From Aptenodytes patagonicus (taxonomy: Eukaryota; Chordata; Aves; Sphenisciformes; Spheniscidae), in NCBI RefSeq assembly GCF_965638725.1, contig NC_134962.1, forward strand, positions 69,501 to 133,500: a stretch of DNA of 64,000 nucleotides, in the 5' to 3' direction. The number at the start of each line of letters is the position of its first letter. Position 1 is the first letter of the stretch. Shown here one piece after another: positions 15,101 through 26,000 of the stretch. The notes beneath the pieces were generated by a model, which saw only the letters and a program-made list of their open reading frames with translations, was not told the DNA's origin and ran no database searches. Made by a program: the position numbers and the translations under genes.

Positions 15101-18100
15101 CTTGGAGCACTGTGTACACTAGAAGACCAGTTCATGAGATCTGGAAGGACTCCATATCTGTCATTCTGTCTCCTAAGGAAGGTAATTTTTCAAATAACTT
15201 TTAGTCATAATTGTATAATTCTTTTATCAGCAAATGGGCATTAGAACCTGGTCAACTTCGGGGAAAAAGCTCTAAGAAACTGCAATCTTAAATTTCTATG
15301 CAGAAAAGGCTGAAAAAAATTACATTGCACTTATAAACATATTAAAAAGGCATGTTTCACACCATCATTTCCTTAAGTACTAGTCACATTTTGGAACATG
15401 TATCTCAGGAGCGAAAAGAAGATGGTGAGTAAACATGAAGTTTCATTTAACAAAATTGGCATTAAAAAAGATAAGGACAACATAAAAGCATAGAAATCAA
15501 CTCCAACTAAATGTGTTCTGGTCAATTATGAGGGGCCTTACTGAAAAGTAACAGCACATGGCTAACAGCAGAAACAAGAAACCTGATCCATCAGCACATT
15601 AGAATGGAATTAAAGTGTGAGCAATAGAAATAGCTGAAATAGCCCTCTAAGCTCCACAGAAAAGAAAGTTTGTATCGAAGAATGTTTGAGGAGTAAAGGA
15701 CCTCAGTTTTTTTAAATTTTTTTTTTCAGATGGAGTTTGATAACCTCATGGAAGAAATTCTCTACCTAAATATGAGTATTGTTGGAAAGATGAAATTAAG
15801 TTACCGTTAGGAGCTTGGGATAATAGCTATATCAGCATTTCTAAAGTGACTGAAAGATCATTGATTCACAACTGATTCGATATTGTATTAATCTTAGGTT
15901 TCAAGTCACTAGTGAGAAGCAGAAATAATATTTCATTTCTTTAATATGCAATTTGACTTATGGAGTTGGGATCTATCAACTTCCTCTAAAGCATTAGGAA
16001 TTGGACTCTTGGTGAAGACAGAGTTTATATGCCTAAATGGCATTACAGTCATGCAGAGACCTTGTGGTGTCTTGTGCTCACACAGGCTGAGTTGAACCAG
16101 TGGCTGAATTTACAGTCAGCAGGGAGTTTTTTTCCTCAGATCTGATGGCAGGGACCATTTAAAGAGATTTTGCTCTCTTCTGGAGGTATGCTCTGTTTGC
16201 TAGCATTTGTAGTTAACAAATCTGTTGCTACTGGAGGAATCTAGGAAATTCACATTGCCCCCATTTTCTTGCTTACTTTTGTGGGCTTTACATTGGTGAC
16301 TTGTCATCTTTTCTTGTGTTTCATCTGCTGTATACTGCTGGAAAGTACTTTGTGGCTCACAGTGTTTGCATGCAGCATAGCTACTCTACAGTTCTTCTGA
16401 ACTTGATATTTATTGTACGAATAGCCAAAAATGTGGAATTGTCTGTATTCATATACAGAGGAGATCCCTTCCCATCCAGTATTCCTTGATTTGAATTACA
16501 GCATGGAAACTACTGTAAAAACATATGACAATAAAAAGTAGATAGGGCTAGGAAAGATAAAAGAAATGTAAAGACATCATTCAGCTCGTCTCGGTATATC
16601 GTGAGCAAATAGGACTGATGAGGCCTATCAGAGCATGTCCCATAACAAATGGAGTGGCACTGGTAAACTCCTTGAACTCCAGCTGTCTTATCTTTCAGAG
16701 CAATTGGGAGGAAAACAAGCCAGGCAATGTGGTAGTAGGGAATGGAGGAGGGATAACATTGAAGAAATCACTCTATATAGCAAACTGATAGATTTGCATG
16801 AATGGAGTTTGGCAGTGATGGCTGAAGGCCTTCCTCGTCCCAGACACATCATAAAAGGAAAATACTAATATTAGATGTGAAACCCTGTGGGCTTATAAAA
16901 GTGTGTATCAATTTCTTTTTTTTTTTTTTCTTCCAGAGAAACAATTTCCCATTAAGATACCATATCCTGAATATCAGCAGCAGTTAACTACAGACAACAC
17001 AATCCAGGTAACAGCTTTATGTCATGTAGAAGGTGGGATTCAAGTGCTAGTGCAAAGAGACATCACCCTGGACAATCCTGCCATCGACATACAGGTAAAT
17101 TGCTGTCCCTTTGCTCTAACTGCAGTGGCAGAGAAAGAGGAAAATGAGCTCTTATAAGCACTTTCTTGCCTGAAAGAGATGTTCTGCTCACATTCTGCCA
17201 TGGTCCATCATAGCATCTCATAATATCTCCTCTTCTGGTGACTGAGAAGGCTCAGATAGAAAAGAATACTGAGAACCTGGCCTTTCAAGCCTTTTCTTTG
17301 CACAGGTACTTGGTGAAGCAAAAGTGAATAAAGAAGTGGATGTGGAAGTGATATTTACCAATCCTATTGATATGGAATTGATGGACTGTGTACTGCAGGT
17401 AGAAGGCAATGACCTGCTCAGAGGAATCCTTGAGATAGAGTAAGTACGAGAAATGCCTCCTTCCTGCTATTAAAGATACATGAGCATGCATGACTTGATA
17501 CATAGGCATGGATGACTTGGAACCGAACAGTGGGATGAGACAGCATTTTCTTCTTGCTGTAACTTGGGAGGCCAGTCAATGTAACATCTTGTAATGAAGC
17601 AGAGAGCTTTGAACCAGCTCTTCATCTAAGCTAGGCTTTGGCTCCATAGTTTGGGAGGTCAAATAATTGCTGTCATAATTGGACAGAACTTGTTTTCCTG
17701 CCTATCTAGCAGGACCCCACAGTTCCAGCAAAAAATACATGCTTCCCATGCAGTAAATTTTGCTGAGGCCACCTATGCTGCTATAGGCCAGACAGGTTGA
17801 ACCTTCTTGTTCTGATCATAGGGCCAACAATAGGATACATGAATGTTTCTGTCCATACTATACCCAAATTATAGCATATATTAACCAGGATTTTTTTTCA
17901 CTTCATTAAATGGACTGCAAGTGCCAATCTGGGTGTTCAGCCTTCTAAACAATGTGCGTTTACATCAAACAGATAGACATACATGTAAAAAGCAGAGGCA
18001 CCAGTGACCCAGCTTTGGGAACAAAAATGAATGCAGATTGTTTAGACACAGGTTGTGATCTCAAAGGGTGGTACCTCTGAAAAGTACAGCCCCAAGTATG

Positions 18101-19546
18101 TTCCATGCATAGCTATTCTAGACACAATAAATCACGACTAAGGAGGATAGCTTTTAAAGAACAGACTAAACCATGACCAGCAGCTACTCCTTAGATGACT
18201 GAATTTACTTTACTAAGGCCTGGAATTTGAACACAGCTGAAATCCATAAGGCATGCAGGAAGATAATAGGAAAAATGGTGAATATTACTATAAAAGTTTG
18301 GTTTTAGTTGGGCTGGGTTTTTTAATTAAAAAAAAAAGTTTTTCTAAAACGAGAACTACAGGCACACTAATGTTCAAGCTCTGCTTTCAGAACTCTACAG
18401 AATAATGATGTTAGGAGATTAATAAACAGAGTCAAGAAACTATTAGATGGCGTTGAGATGGTGAATGAGAAGACTGGAACAAAATATGTTCCTTTTACTG
18501 TAGATCCCAGGTTCCTATTTTTATGCTTTGATGATTTTGTATCTTGTCTTGCTCTTTTTCCTTCAGTATTTCACAACTGAAACAGAAAGGTTAAATTTTC
18601 AGACTGTCCCCCACTTTGTACATATACAAAATTGCACACAGATTTTGACATATGCTAGCAAATGCAGTTATTTCTAAAAAATACCTGGTATATGGTAGTG
18701 TGCTCTTTAACTGAACACACACACACACAGACACACACACAAACACAAACAAACATACACAGCAACTTGACATTGCCATTTGCGCTTGAGCAACTAGGAA
18801 TGGTCTATGCCATAATTTATAAGCTCTCCTGAAGGAATTTAGCAACCTCATGTTGTTTATCACATACAACTTTATCCTCAGGCAAGACAAGACAATATGA
18901 CAGGGTAAGGCTGTTTGGGAAAACCATAAACATGAGTTTCCAAGAATTACAAAATATACTGGTTTAAAACATTTTAACTTCCGTTCAGAATTTCCTGGTG
19001 TGTAAACACTGAGGTTTTCTTGGTGCTATAATCTATTCTAATTCAGGAGTTTGTATTAACATTCTTCACAGTCTCAGATTATTCTTTTTTAATAATTCAA
19101 TTATGTGTTTTATACCCTCTGTTCTGCATGAAGTTTTATCTCATACAATACTAGTGTGTCCCCCTTTGTGTGCTTATCTGGGTCACTGCATAATGTATTT
19201 GTGAGAGACCTTAATGCATGGGTTTGAGTATGTAAATACATATCAGATAGCCAAGTCCTGTATGGTCTTTTGATGGCCATCCTACACTGAACTGATAGGA
19301 ATTCTTACTTAAGATGGGAGATGGTTAGTGAAGAAACTCAAGCATCATGCATAAGCCTGTTTTCAGCTTATATTTTTCTCTTTGTTTCCTATTTTTAGCG
19401 TACCACCACTGAAAGCCAGTGAGAAATCCAGCACAAAGTTTAAAGTCATTCCTTTTGAGACAGGTCCCAAACATCTACTTGTTAATTTCTCCTGTGATAA
19501 ATTTGCAGCTATCAAGACCTTTAAGATGGTAAATGTGATTGACTAA
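190..19546 (+). CDS. TGM3: Protein-glutamine gamma-glutamyltransferase E (transglutaminase 3), 13 coding exons
   Basis: A Ca2+-dependent enzyme that forms gamma-glutamyl-epsilon-lysine cross-links between proteins; the mammalian orthologue acts in cornifying epithelium. Exons: 190-196, 7671-7838, 8143-8385, 8955-9073, 9565-9693, 11180-11357, 11522-11657, 12566-12669, 13146-13391, 14876-15181, 16937-17094, 17306-17439, 19399-19546 (stop 19544). All junctions are GT-AG and the phases close. The joined frame gives 691 residues (human TGM3 is 693). Domains: beta-sandwich about 1-139, catalytic core about 140-460, beta-barrels about 479-598 and 599-691. The catalytic Cys is residue 272 (codon 11327-11329, in YGQCWVF), His 330 (12573-12575, in NFHVW) and Asp 353 (12642-12644), the same numbers as in human TGM3. 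Trp236 and Trp327 are kept. Ca2+ ligands of site 1 (NANDD), site 2 (VNAD, EEG..KER) and site 3 (DADGN) are present. The hinge after 444 is where mammalian TGM3 is cleaved for activation. No frameshift or stop is seen. Exon 1 is the least certain part. Confidence 0.95.
197..7670 (+). other. Intron 1 of TGM3, no gene recognised
   Basis: This is 7.5 kb of AT-rich DNA with no exon-like block that could be supported. It holds an A-rich run just after the donor (203-233), a 13-base G run at 6747-6759, and short homopolymers. Short open frames show no family motif. Intron 1 of transglutaminase genes may carry enhancers, but nothing here could be assigned. Confidence 0.5.
9940..10880 (-). mobile_element. 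CR1 LINE fragment in TGM3 intron 5
   Basis: The block contains phrases typical of antisense bird CR1 copies, including the stretch around 10050-10180 and the CR1-like tract with CCCAAAACTGGA near 10413. It is diverged and has no intact reading frame. The edges are approximate. Confidence 0.6.
13964..14544 (+). mobile_element. Solo LTR of an avian ERVL-like retrovirus (TGM3 intron 9)
   Basis: The element starts with TGTGTACTGGC and ends with CAACCCACCACA, giving TG...CA ends. It resembles long bird ERVL-type LTRs that begin with a 'ggctgggatg.agttaa' motif. A polyadenylation signal AATAAA lies at 14204-14209. No gag, pol or env sequence adjoins it, so it is a solo LTR. No clear target-site duplication was found by eye, so the exact ends may be off by a few bases. 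It is in the same orientation as the host gene, so its poly(A) signal could in principle act on the transcript. Confidence 0.7.
14239..14258 (+). repeat. Homopolymer run of 20 G inside the LTR
   Basis: An uninterrupted run of 20 G on the + strand, followed by AGGGG. It could form a G-quadruplex and is likely to be length-variable and prone to sequencing error. Confidence 0.9.
18715..18765 (+). repeat. Imperfect (CA)n microsatellite, TGM3 intron 12
   Basis: A CA-dinucleotide tract interrupted by CAGACA and CAAACA units, seen directly. Confidence 0.85.
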
Positions 19547-19710
19547 CATGAAGATATACAATGAATGGTCTGTGTGCGTATAAATTGAACAAAATGTCAT
19601 AAGAAATCTTGTATCAGAAAACAATGAGAAAATTAGCAAAACAAAATCCTCACTTCCTGTGATAAGGGGTTACCAACATCATATCATTAAAATTTTACAT
19701 TGTAATTTTA

Positions 19711-19716
19711 AATAAA
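19711..19716 (+). terminator. TGM3: Polyadenylation signal of TGM3
   Basis: AATAAA lies 165 bases after the TAA stop at 19544-19546. It is the first canonical hexamer after the stop and implies a short 3' UTR of about 180-190 bases. Confidence 0.7.
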
Positions 19717-19739
19717 ATAGATGATTCTTCATTTACCGT

Positions 19740-22700
19740 TGTGTCCATGTTATTAAAAAAGAGCATCTTACCTTCTATTCAGAGAGTGTTTGTTTGACTT
19801 TTGTCTGATTTTCTTTAGAAATCATTCTTTCTGGCTCCAGATGTCTCTGCACAAACATTCATAAACTCATTTTCACACATTCAAAGCCTTATACAGTGGA
19901 CTTTCAAAGTGGTGTTTCTCCTTATTGCAACCATGATAGTAGAAAGTAGCCAGGACGAGTTTCACGATTTATGTCATTTAGCTTTGTCTTTTTTGCTGCA
20001 AAGTCTCTCCTGACATTTTTCCTTTTTTGGTAAATCACAGTGACTAATGAGGCATAGAAAATGTTCAAAAGCAATTTGGGTGGTGTCCAATTTGAGAGCC
20101 ATTTGACAAATACGTTGAGATAATTGCTCAGCTCAACATACATGATATTTTTGCATGCTGATGTTTTGCACTTGCTGAAAGTCTTCTTTGGGAATCAAAG
20201 GGAGGGTAATCTTAAGTCTAAGGGTATTTTAACTTGAGAAGAGTTATGAATTCTTCACTATAGATTGTGTGTCAGGAAGTCATCTTTCAGAGTTCAAGTT
20301 TAGTAAAGCTTACTTAAACCCTTTATGGGAGGATAGGTACGGGCCAAAAGCTGGGTTCCAAGAACAAGTGAATTAGGTGTAGCCCAGTAAATGACTTGGT
20401 TTATGGCAAATAATTGTACAACAGTAAGTCAATCTCTGACTGAAACTGATCTGTGTAGATGAAGTGAATGGAAAGTCAAGCTATTGCTCTATTGCACTTT
20501 GGACTGCTGGGCCAGGAAGCCAGTAAAATCTCAACAAGTTCCTGGAACCAGCTCTGTGCCCCCTCTTCCACCACACAGCACAGGGTACGTGTGAATTGCC
20601 ATAGGGACTCCTCACTGTTACATGAGCAGCCCAAGCTCAGACTGGCTATAAACTCCTTTTGTCCTTGTAGCCTGCAAAATTGCTTTAGGAGGGCCCATGC
20701 AGCCACCTAATTTTCCACTGCCAGTCACATGATGTCAGTACGAGACCATACTGGACATATAATGAGATGTGCTACAGAGAGGTTGTACAAGTAGCCCACA
20801 GTGGTACCCTCTCTTTTTCTCCTGATGTTCCTCAAGGCTTGCCAGAGCCAAGAGCTCTCATCATGTAGACCAAACAGTAGAAGTTCAAGCTCAAGCATAG
20901 CCTTGGATTTAGAATGTGGATATACACTTACTGACTTCTTTTTACATCTCTTGTATGCATGAAAACAACCAGACTATGCTAAAGTCAAGTGAATTGCACT
21001 AGCAGAAATGAGAGAAGCTTGTAAATTGGAATTCTAGGGGAATTAAAAGGAAGGCAACACCCTTCCCCTGCAACACTTCATATGCACGTGAATTTAATGT
21101 GTGCCTACTTGGATACAGATTCACAGAAGGGATTCTGCAACACTTTTTGTGGAAGTCATACTGATCTCCTCTTTCTAGTAAAGAGAAGCAACAATACAAG
21201 TGTAAGGTGCAATATGGTTACCCTGAGGATCGTGCAATACTTGAACAATAGACAAAATTATTAAGGAGATGAATGAAATAAAAGAATATGTTTTTCTCTG
21301 AAAGTTAGCAAACTGCACTGCAATTTCAAGGCTCTGAAACAAGGGAAAAGGAGGAACAAAGTATTTTGAACCATTTTGGATGATGGGTGGGTGGAATTGA
21401 GCTAGGAAAAACACCTGCACAATGTTAAGTCATTAGTCACTTAGGAACCATGACCACTGCATTCCAAAGGGATTACAAAAGCAGCTGCTGATGCTTTGCT
21501 GTGGTGAAGGTGTGGACTGACAGGTACCAGTTTGGGATGTAGGCCAGTCTGAGAGAGAGGTTCTGGTGGCTTGGTGAACACTGCTGTGGGTGTATCATAC
21601 TGAGGTAAAGGAGGTGGTTGCAGCTGAGACAGAAAAAGTGTTCTGAGATTTAATTACTTACGTGAGTAGCAAGGAAGAAGAAAGGAAATAGTCATACTCC
21701 AGCAGGAGCAATGTGTAACGTCTGAAGCAATCACTATAAGCACTGAACGCCTGAACTTAAGAACTGGTTGATGCGGTTTGTCACTAGGGCTGTGTGTGAA
21801 GATCAGGTAACATCAGAGGCTTGTGGCTCTTACGGTTTCCAAGGAATATGAATTAAGGAAAAGAGAAAAAGACCAACTAAAGTAGCTCTGAACAGCAATC
21901 AAATCCATTTGAGGCGATTCCCGGAACAAGTTTTGACAGCCTGAACATCCTGGAAACTTCCAAGAGGAGGAAGGACCTCTGAATTATAATGTAAGTGGAG
22001 ATACACTATACCAGATATACTGCTGCTTTAGTGTTTTTCTTTCGGGATAGGGCTAGCATGAATGTCGTATAAGTAAGTACTCTTTTAGTCTTCATGGTAT
22101 CAAAACAAAGTTTCTCAAAAAAGTGCAAGAAGCCAATTTTTTTGTAAAATCAACCTTAGAAACAGCTGTTGGAGCTTAACTTCTGCTTCTTTTGCAGTTG
22201 TTTTTTTTTTTTCTTTGTAACTTAAAAAAATAAGTTAGTCTGAATTTTAAGTCATTACTGAGTGCTAAAACATGATCAGTGGAGCTTCAGAATCTTAAAC
22301 AGATAAATATTACTCCCCACAACAATGTCACATTTTTACCTGTACACTTTTAAGCGAGGGTACAAAAATAAAAAGAAATATATTCACAGTTGCAAAGATA
22401 GACAGGCTTAGAGTTTGCACTGATAAAAACTACTCATGGTTAATAGTTTGAGGGTTCTTTTTGAAATAAAACTTTTGCTGAAATAGTAATATGGAGCTGG
22501 CTAACATAATAGGTAAATAGACTTTTGTTTCTGGTGGGAGTTTATCATTTCATGTAAGTCAGGGGGCACTGGCAATAATTTGAGACCCAAAAAAACCCCT
22601 CTAAAACCAACTCACAGCTGTTGAATGAAACCAGAAGTGACATTAACCAACCTGGAAGTTAAGTAATCAGGAAATGTTCCTTTTTCCTTCATAAGGCTTT

Positions 22701-22880
22701 TACATCCCACCACACTGCCCGTTTCCTCATCCTTAAAGATAACTTATTCATGGCACACCTATTATCCTTTGTAGGAAGTTCTTCTTGTCTTGGGATTCAA
22801 GAGAACGCATTTCCTCTGAGTAAATAATTTTGGTATCTCCTCCCATAATTACACCCACGTTGAGTAGGAACATTGGCATT
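19740..22880. other. Intergenic DNA between TGM3 and the middle transglutaminase gene
   Basis: About 3.1 kb with no exon, RNA gene or repeat that I can name. Short open frames on both strands (for example at 20468-20710) lack splice context or motifs and overlap one another on opposite strands. Confidence 0.5.
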
Positions 22881-22884
22881 AGAC

Positions 22885-23085
22885 ATACATATATTATAGG
22901 AACTAGTTAATTCATTTGACAAGTCTACAGGTATTAATAACAACTGCTAAGTACCTCTCCCTTCTCTCAAATTTCAGCTGACAGCACGAAAAGATTGCTG
23001 GGTTTCTTCTTTTTATGATTAATGTGACTTGGACATCCTTGAAGAACAAAGTAGAAGTTGTATGCAATTCTCATAAGCTGAGGGA
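22885..23085 (+). promoter_or_regulatory. Promoter/5' UTR region of the middle transglutaminase gene
   Basis: A weak TATA-like stretch (TATATTATAGG) lies at 22889-22899. A pyrimidine-rich acceptor-like site ends at 22977, so a separate 5' UTR exon is possible. Two upstream ATGs lie at 23015 and 23022. The one at 23015 stays open to the exon 1 donor and would meet a stop just inside exon 2. Where transcription starts cannot be told from the sequence. Confidence 0.35.
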
Positions 23086-23092
23086 ATGGCAG
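23086..23092 (+). other. Seven-base first coding exon of the middle transglutaminase
   Basis: ATG GCA G followed by donor GTGAGT (CAG|GTGAGT, a near-perfect match). It ends in phase 1, as exon 2 at 25090 requires, and gives Met-Ala-Asp. The next exon is 2.0 kb downstream. Confidence 0.75.
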
Positions 23093-26000
23093 GTGAGTTC
23101 TGTGTGTCATTTGCTTCCCTTCAGCAGGTACTTTATTCAGGACTGTCTCCTTAAGATACATGCCCTGTAGGTATCTGCTCAGATTTCTTATCTGAAGGAA
23201 ATTTTGTATTGTAATTTGTTCTTGCACTTCATTTTCAAAGTTTTATTGTGGTTATTATTAAGACCTGTTTGAGAATAACTTTTGAGCTAAGCAGAGGATA
23301 TTTTTTTGGGGAAAAAAGAAAATAAATTCCCATTACTTCAAAAGGCACCATGCAGAACTCCATCTAAACCCTTTATTTTTTAAATGCTATTTCGGAGATG
23401 TGTTATGATTTGTATTAACAAAATTAGTGTAACCCATCCTAATGGAGCTGTGAGCATGGAGCCTATGGATGGGAATTCAAAGATGCATCAAAACCCTACC
23501 AAAGGAAAACAGTAATGACAATATCTCTGCTTCTTAAAGTTTAAAATGAAGATGATTATTGAACTGGGCAATTGCAAAGCAGGGTTCTCTCTTGTTTAAT
23601 GATGAAACAAACATTTTCAAATCAGTTTTTAAAATGTTGCTTTGCAGGGAAAGCAGCAGCCTACTGCAGTTCATTGTTGTCCCAGATAGTCATGATAAAG
23701 ATTCTCTTTTTCAGCCCATCAATGCTTACTCACATTACTTCTTTGTGGTCTTAGACTACAAAGAAAAAAATTATTCTTCCTTGAATTTAATTATGGCACT
23801 TTTTTGCATAAGTTAGATTTTACTTTTACTTCTTCAAAGATTATATGTAAATTGTAGATTAATATGCAGCTATATTGTTTCAGATCTGACTTAGTATTTC
23901 ATTGCTATGCTATATGGTATGAGATAGACTTGGAAGCTTGTTTGAAGATCCCTACCATAATAGTGCATGGTGCCATAGGCACCATCCTTTCCATCCCACT
24001 CTTTTGTTGTTGTTGTTATTGTTTTCTTTTGAATTCCCTTTAAAATGGTGGCGGTCACGTCCCCCCATCCTGTCCCCCCTCCCCCCCCAACCTCATTATG
24101 ATACATAGCATTAATAAAAGTGATTTGGAAGAACCTTCACCAAGGTACCTGCCCTGAGCATTTGCCAAAACTTGCAATGCAATGCTCCAGGTGTACTCTG
24201 TGGAGTCTCATAGGGCAGATATAAACACAGAGGACAATGCCTCTCAGAGCTCCTGAAGACAGTATAACCGCTCAAGTTTGAGTGTGGCAATAAAACATGA
24301 ACTATAGAAGGGAAAACAATCTTGCAAGGAAGATCATATACATACTTGCTTGCCAAAAAGGTAGTTTAGCATTTAAGGTGGCAAGAGCCACTTTATGGAT
24401 TTTAAACCACAGACCGTAATAACAGTATGTGTGCAGGAGGACACTTGATATCGGAGAACTCCGAGCACACTGTAAGTCATCAGAATTCCTCTAGGACATG
24501 AAGGCAGTGCCTACTAGAACCAGAATCCCAGTGGTCCAGTTGTCACTTTGGATAGAGCTAAATTCAGTCAGATTGATTTCTTTGTCAAAAGCTCCAACTT
24601 ATGTCCTCAACTACCTCTTGTTCATTCATGTAAGACAGATGATGTCTCACTATGCATCCTTCCCTACTCTAGGCCAAATGGCATCAGGATGTAAGCAGGA
24701 AAGTAAGATGTCCTAATAGCCATTTCTGGGATCCTAAAAATATATATGTTGAAAATGTAGAGGGGCTACAGGCCGCTTTATTTGGTGCTGACAATGAAAT
24801 GACACTGATTTGCCCCTGTAAATTTTTTTTTTCTAAGTCCAGTGATAAAACAGCATCCAGCGGTGTATAGGAAGTATGTAAGTCCTTGGTGTATGACAGC
24901 CCTGTAACAAAACCCAAGCAAAAATGTCTATTATTGACCAGTAGACTTAATTTAATGGAGCGTCTGCTTTTTAGTTGTCCTTCCTCCAGTAAAAGATAAC
25001 TGCTTTTAGCAACCTCATCATGCCACTTACTAGCAAATTACTTCTTTCCATGCTGGCTGCTTCTTCATGTCTTTTCTTCTGTTTTACAGATCTGACACCG
25101 ACACATATCAGCTGGCAGCCATCAGTAAACGCAGGCACACACCATACTGACAGATATGCCAACACTGAGCTGACTGTGAGGCGAGGACAAGCCTTCACTA
25201 TTACCCTGTACTTCAACAGACCAAAGCAGTCTGGGGAGAGCCTAGCATTTGTCACTGAAATAGGTAACACTCCCTTAGCTTAATCCATGTTCTCATAGAA
25301 CTGTAATCTTTATCCCTTGTAATTGTCCCCTTATTCTATTTAGAGATGCAATTTTTCTTCATCTATTTTTAATGCTTTTCCCCTGCTAATGTGCACATTT
25401 CAAGTGTGAGGTTAATATTGAAACCACACTCTGGAATGGAAAGCAATTACCCCTTCTTTCTGGCAGGACCATCCCCCTCAGAATCTCATCGTACAAAGGC
25501 TGTATTTAACCTCACTCAGGTGGGGACAAGTGGCTGGAGTGCTGTCCAAGGACCCAGCGAGTCCGGCTATATGAACTTTACAATATCCAGCCCAGCCAAT
25601 GCTGTCATTGGACGATACAATCTCATCCTCCAGATAACCTCAGGGAACAAGATCTTCTCCAGATTCCTGGGGCAGTTTGTTTTACTCTTCAACCCTTGGT
25701 GCCCGGGTAGGTACCAATGCCTTTGCTCTCTTGAACATAACGGACCTATTTGCTTTCATATCTGCACAGTGAGCTTGCACCCTCAAGCTGTCCCTCTCTG
25801 GGTTGCCAGCGGCAGCAATCTCAGCTATCTGTTCAGAGATCTGGTTTTACTACATTAAAAAGCTGCTGCCACACATCCCCCCTGCCTTTTATCCTAATGA
25901 AATGTGCTATATAGGGTGATATCATAGACTCTTTCCTCAGGACTAAGCAGATCACTTTTTCTGTAGACGAGGGCTGACAGACTTTCATAAGTGCATGTAC

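Noticed and set aside
18591..18890. A 99-codon - strand open frame
   Set aside because: It reads through the (CA)n microsatellite, which gives a Val/Cys-rich low-complexity stretch.
21492..21512. Alternative exon 1 for the middle gene (ATGCTTTGC... before GTGTGG)
   Set aside because: The donor is weak, and the ATGGCAG|GTGAGT exon at 23086 fits phase, donor strength and the paralogues.
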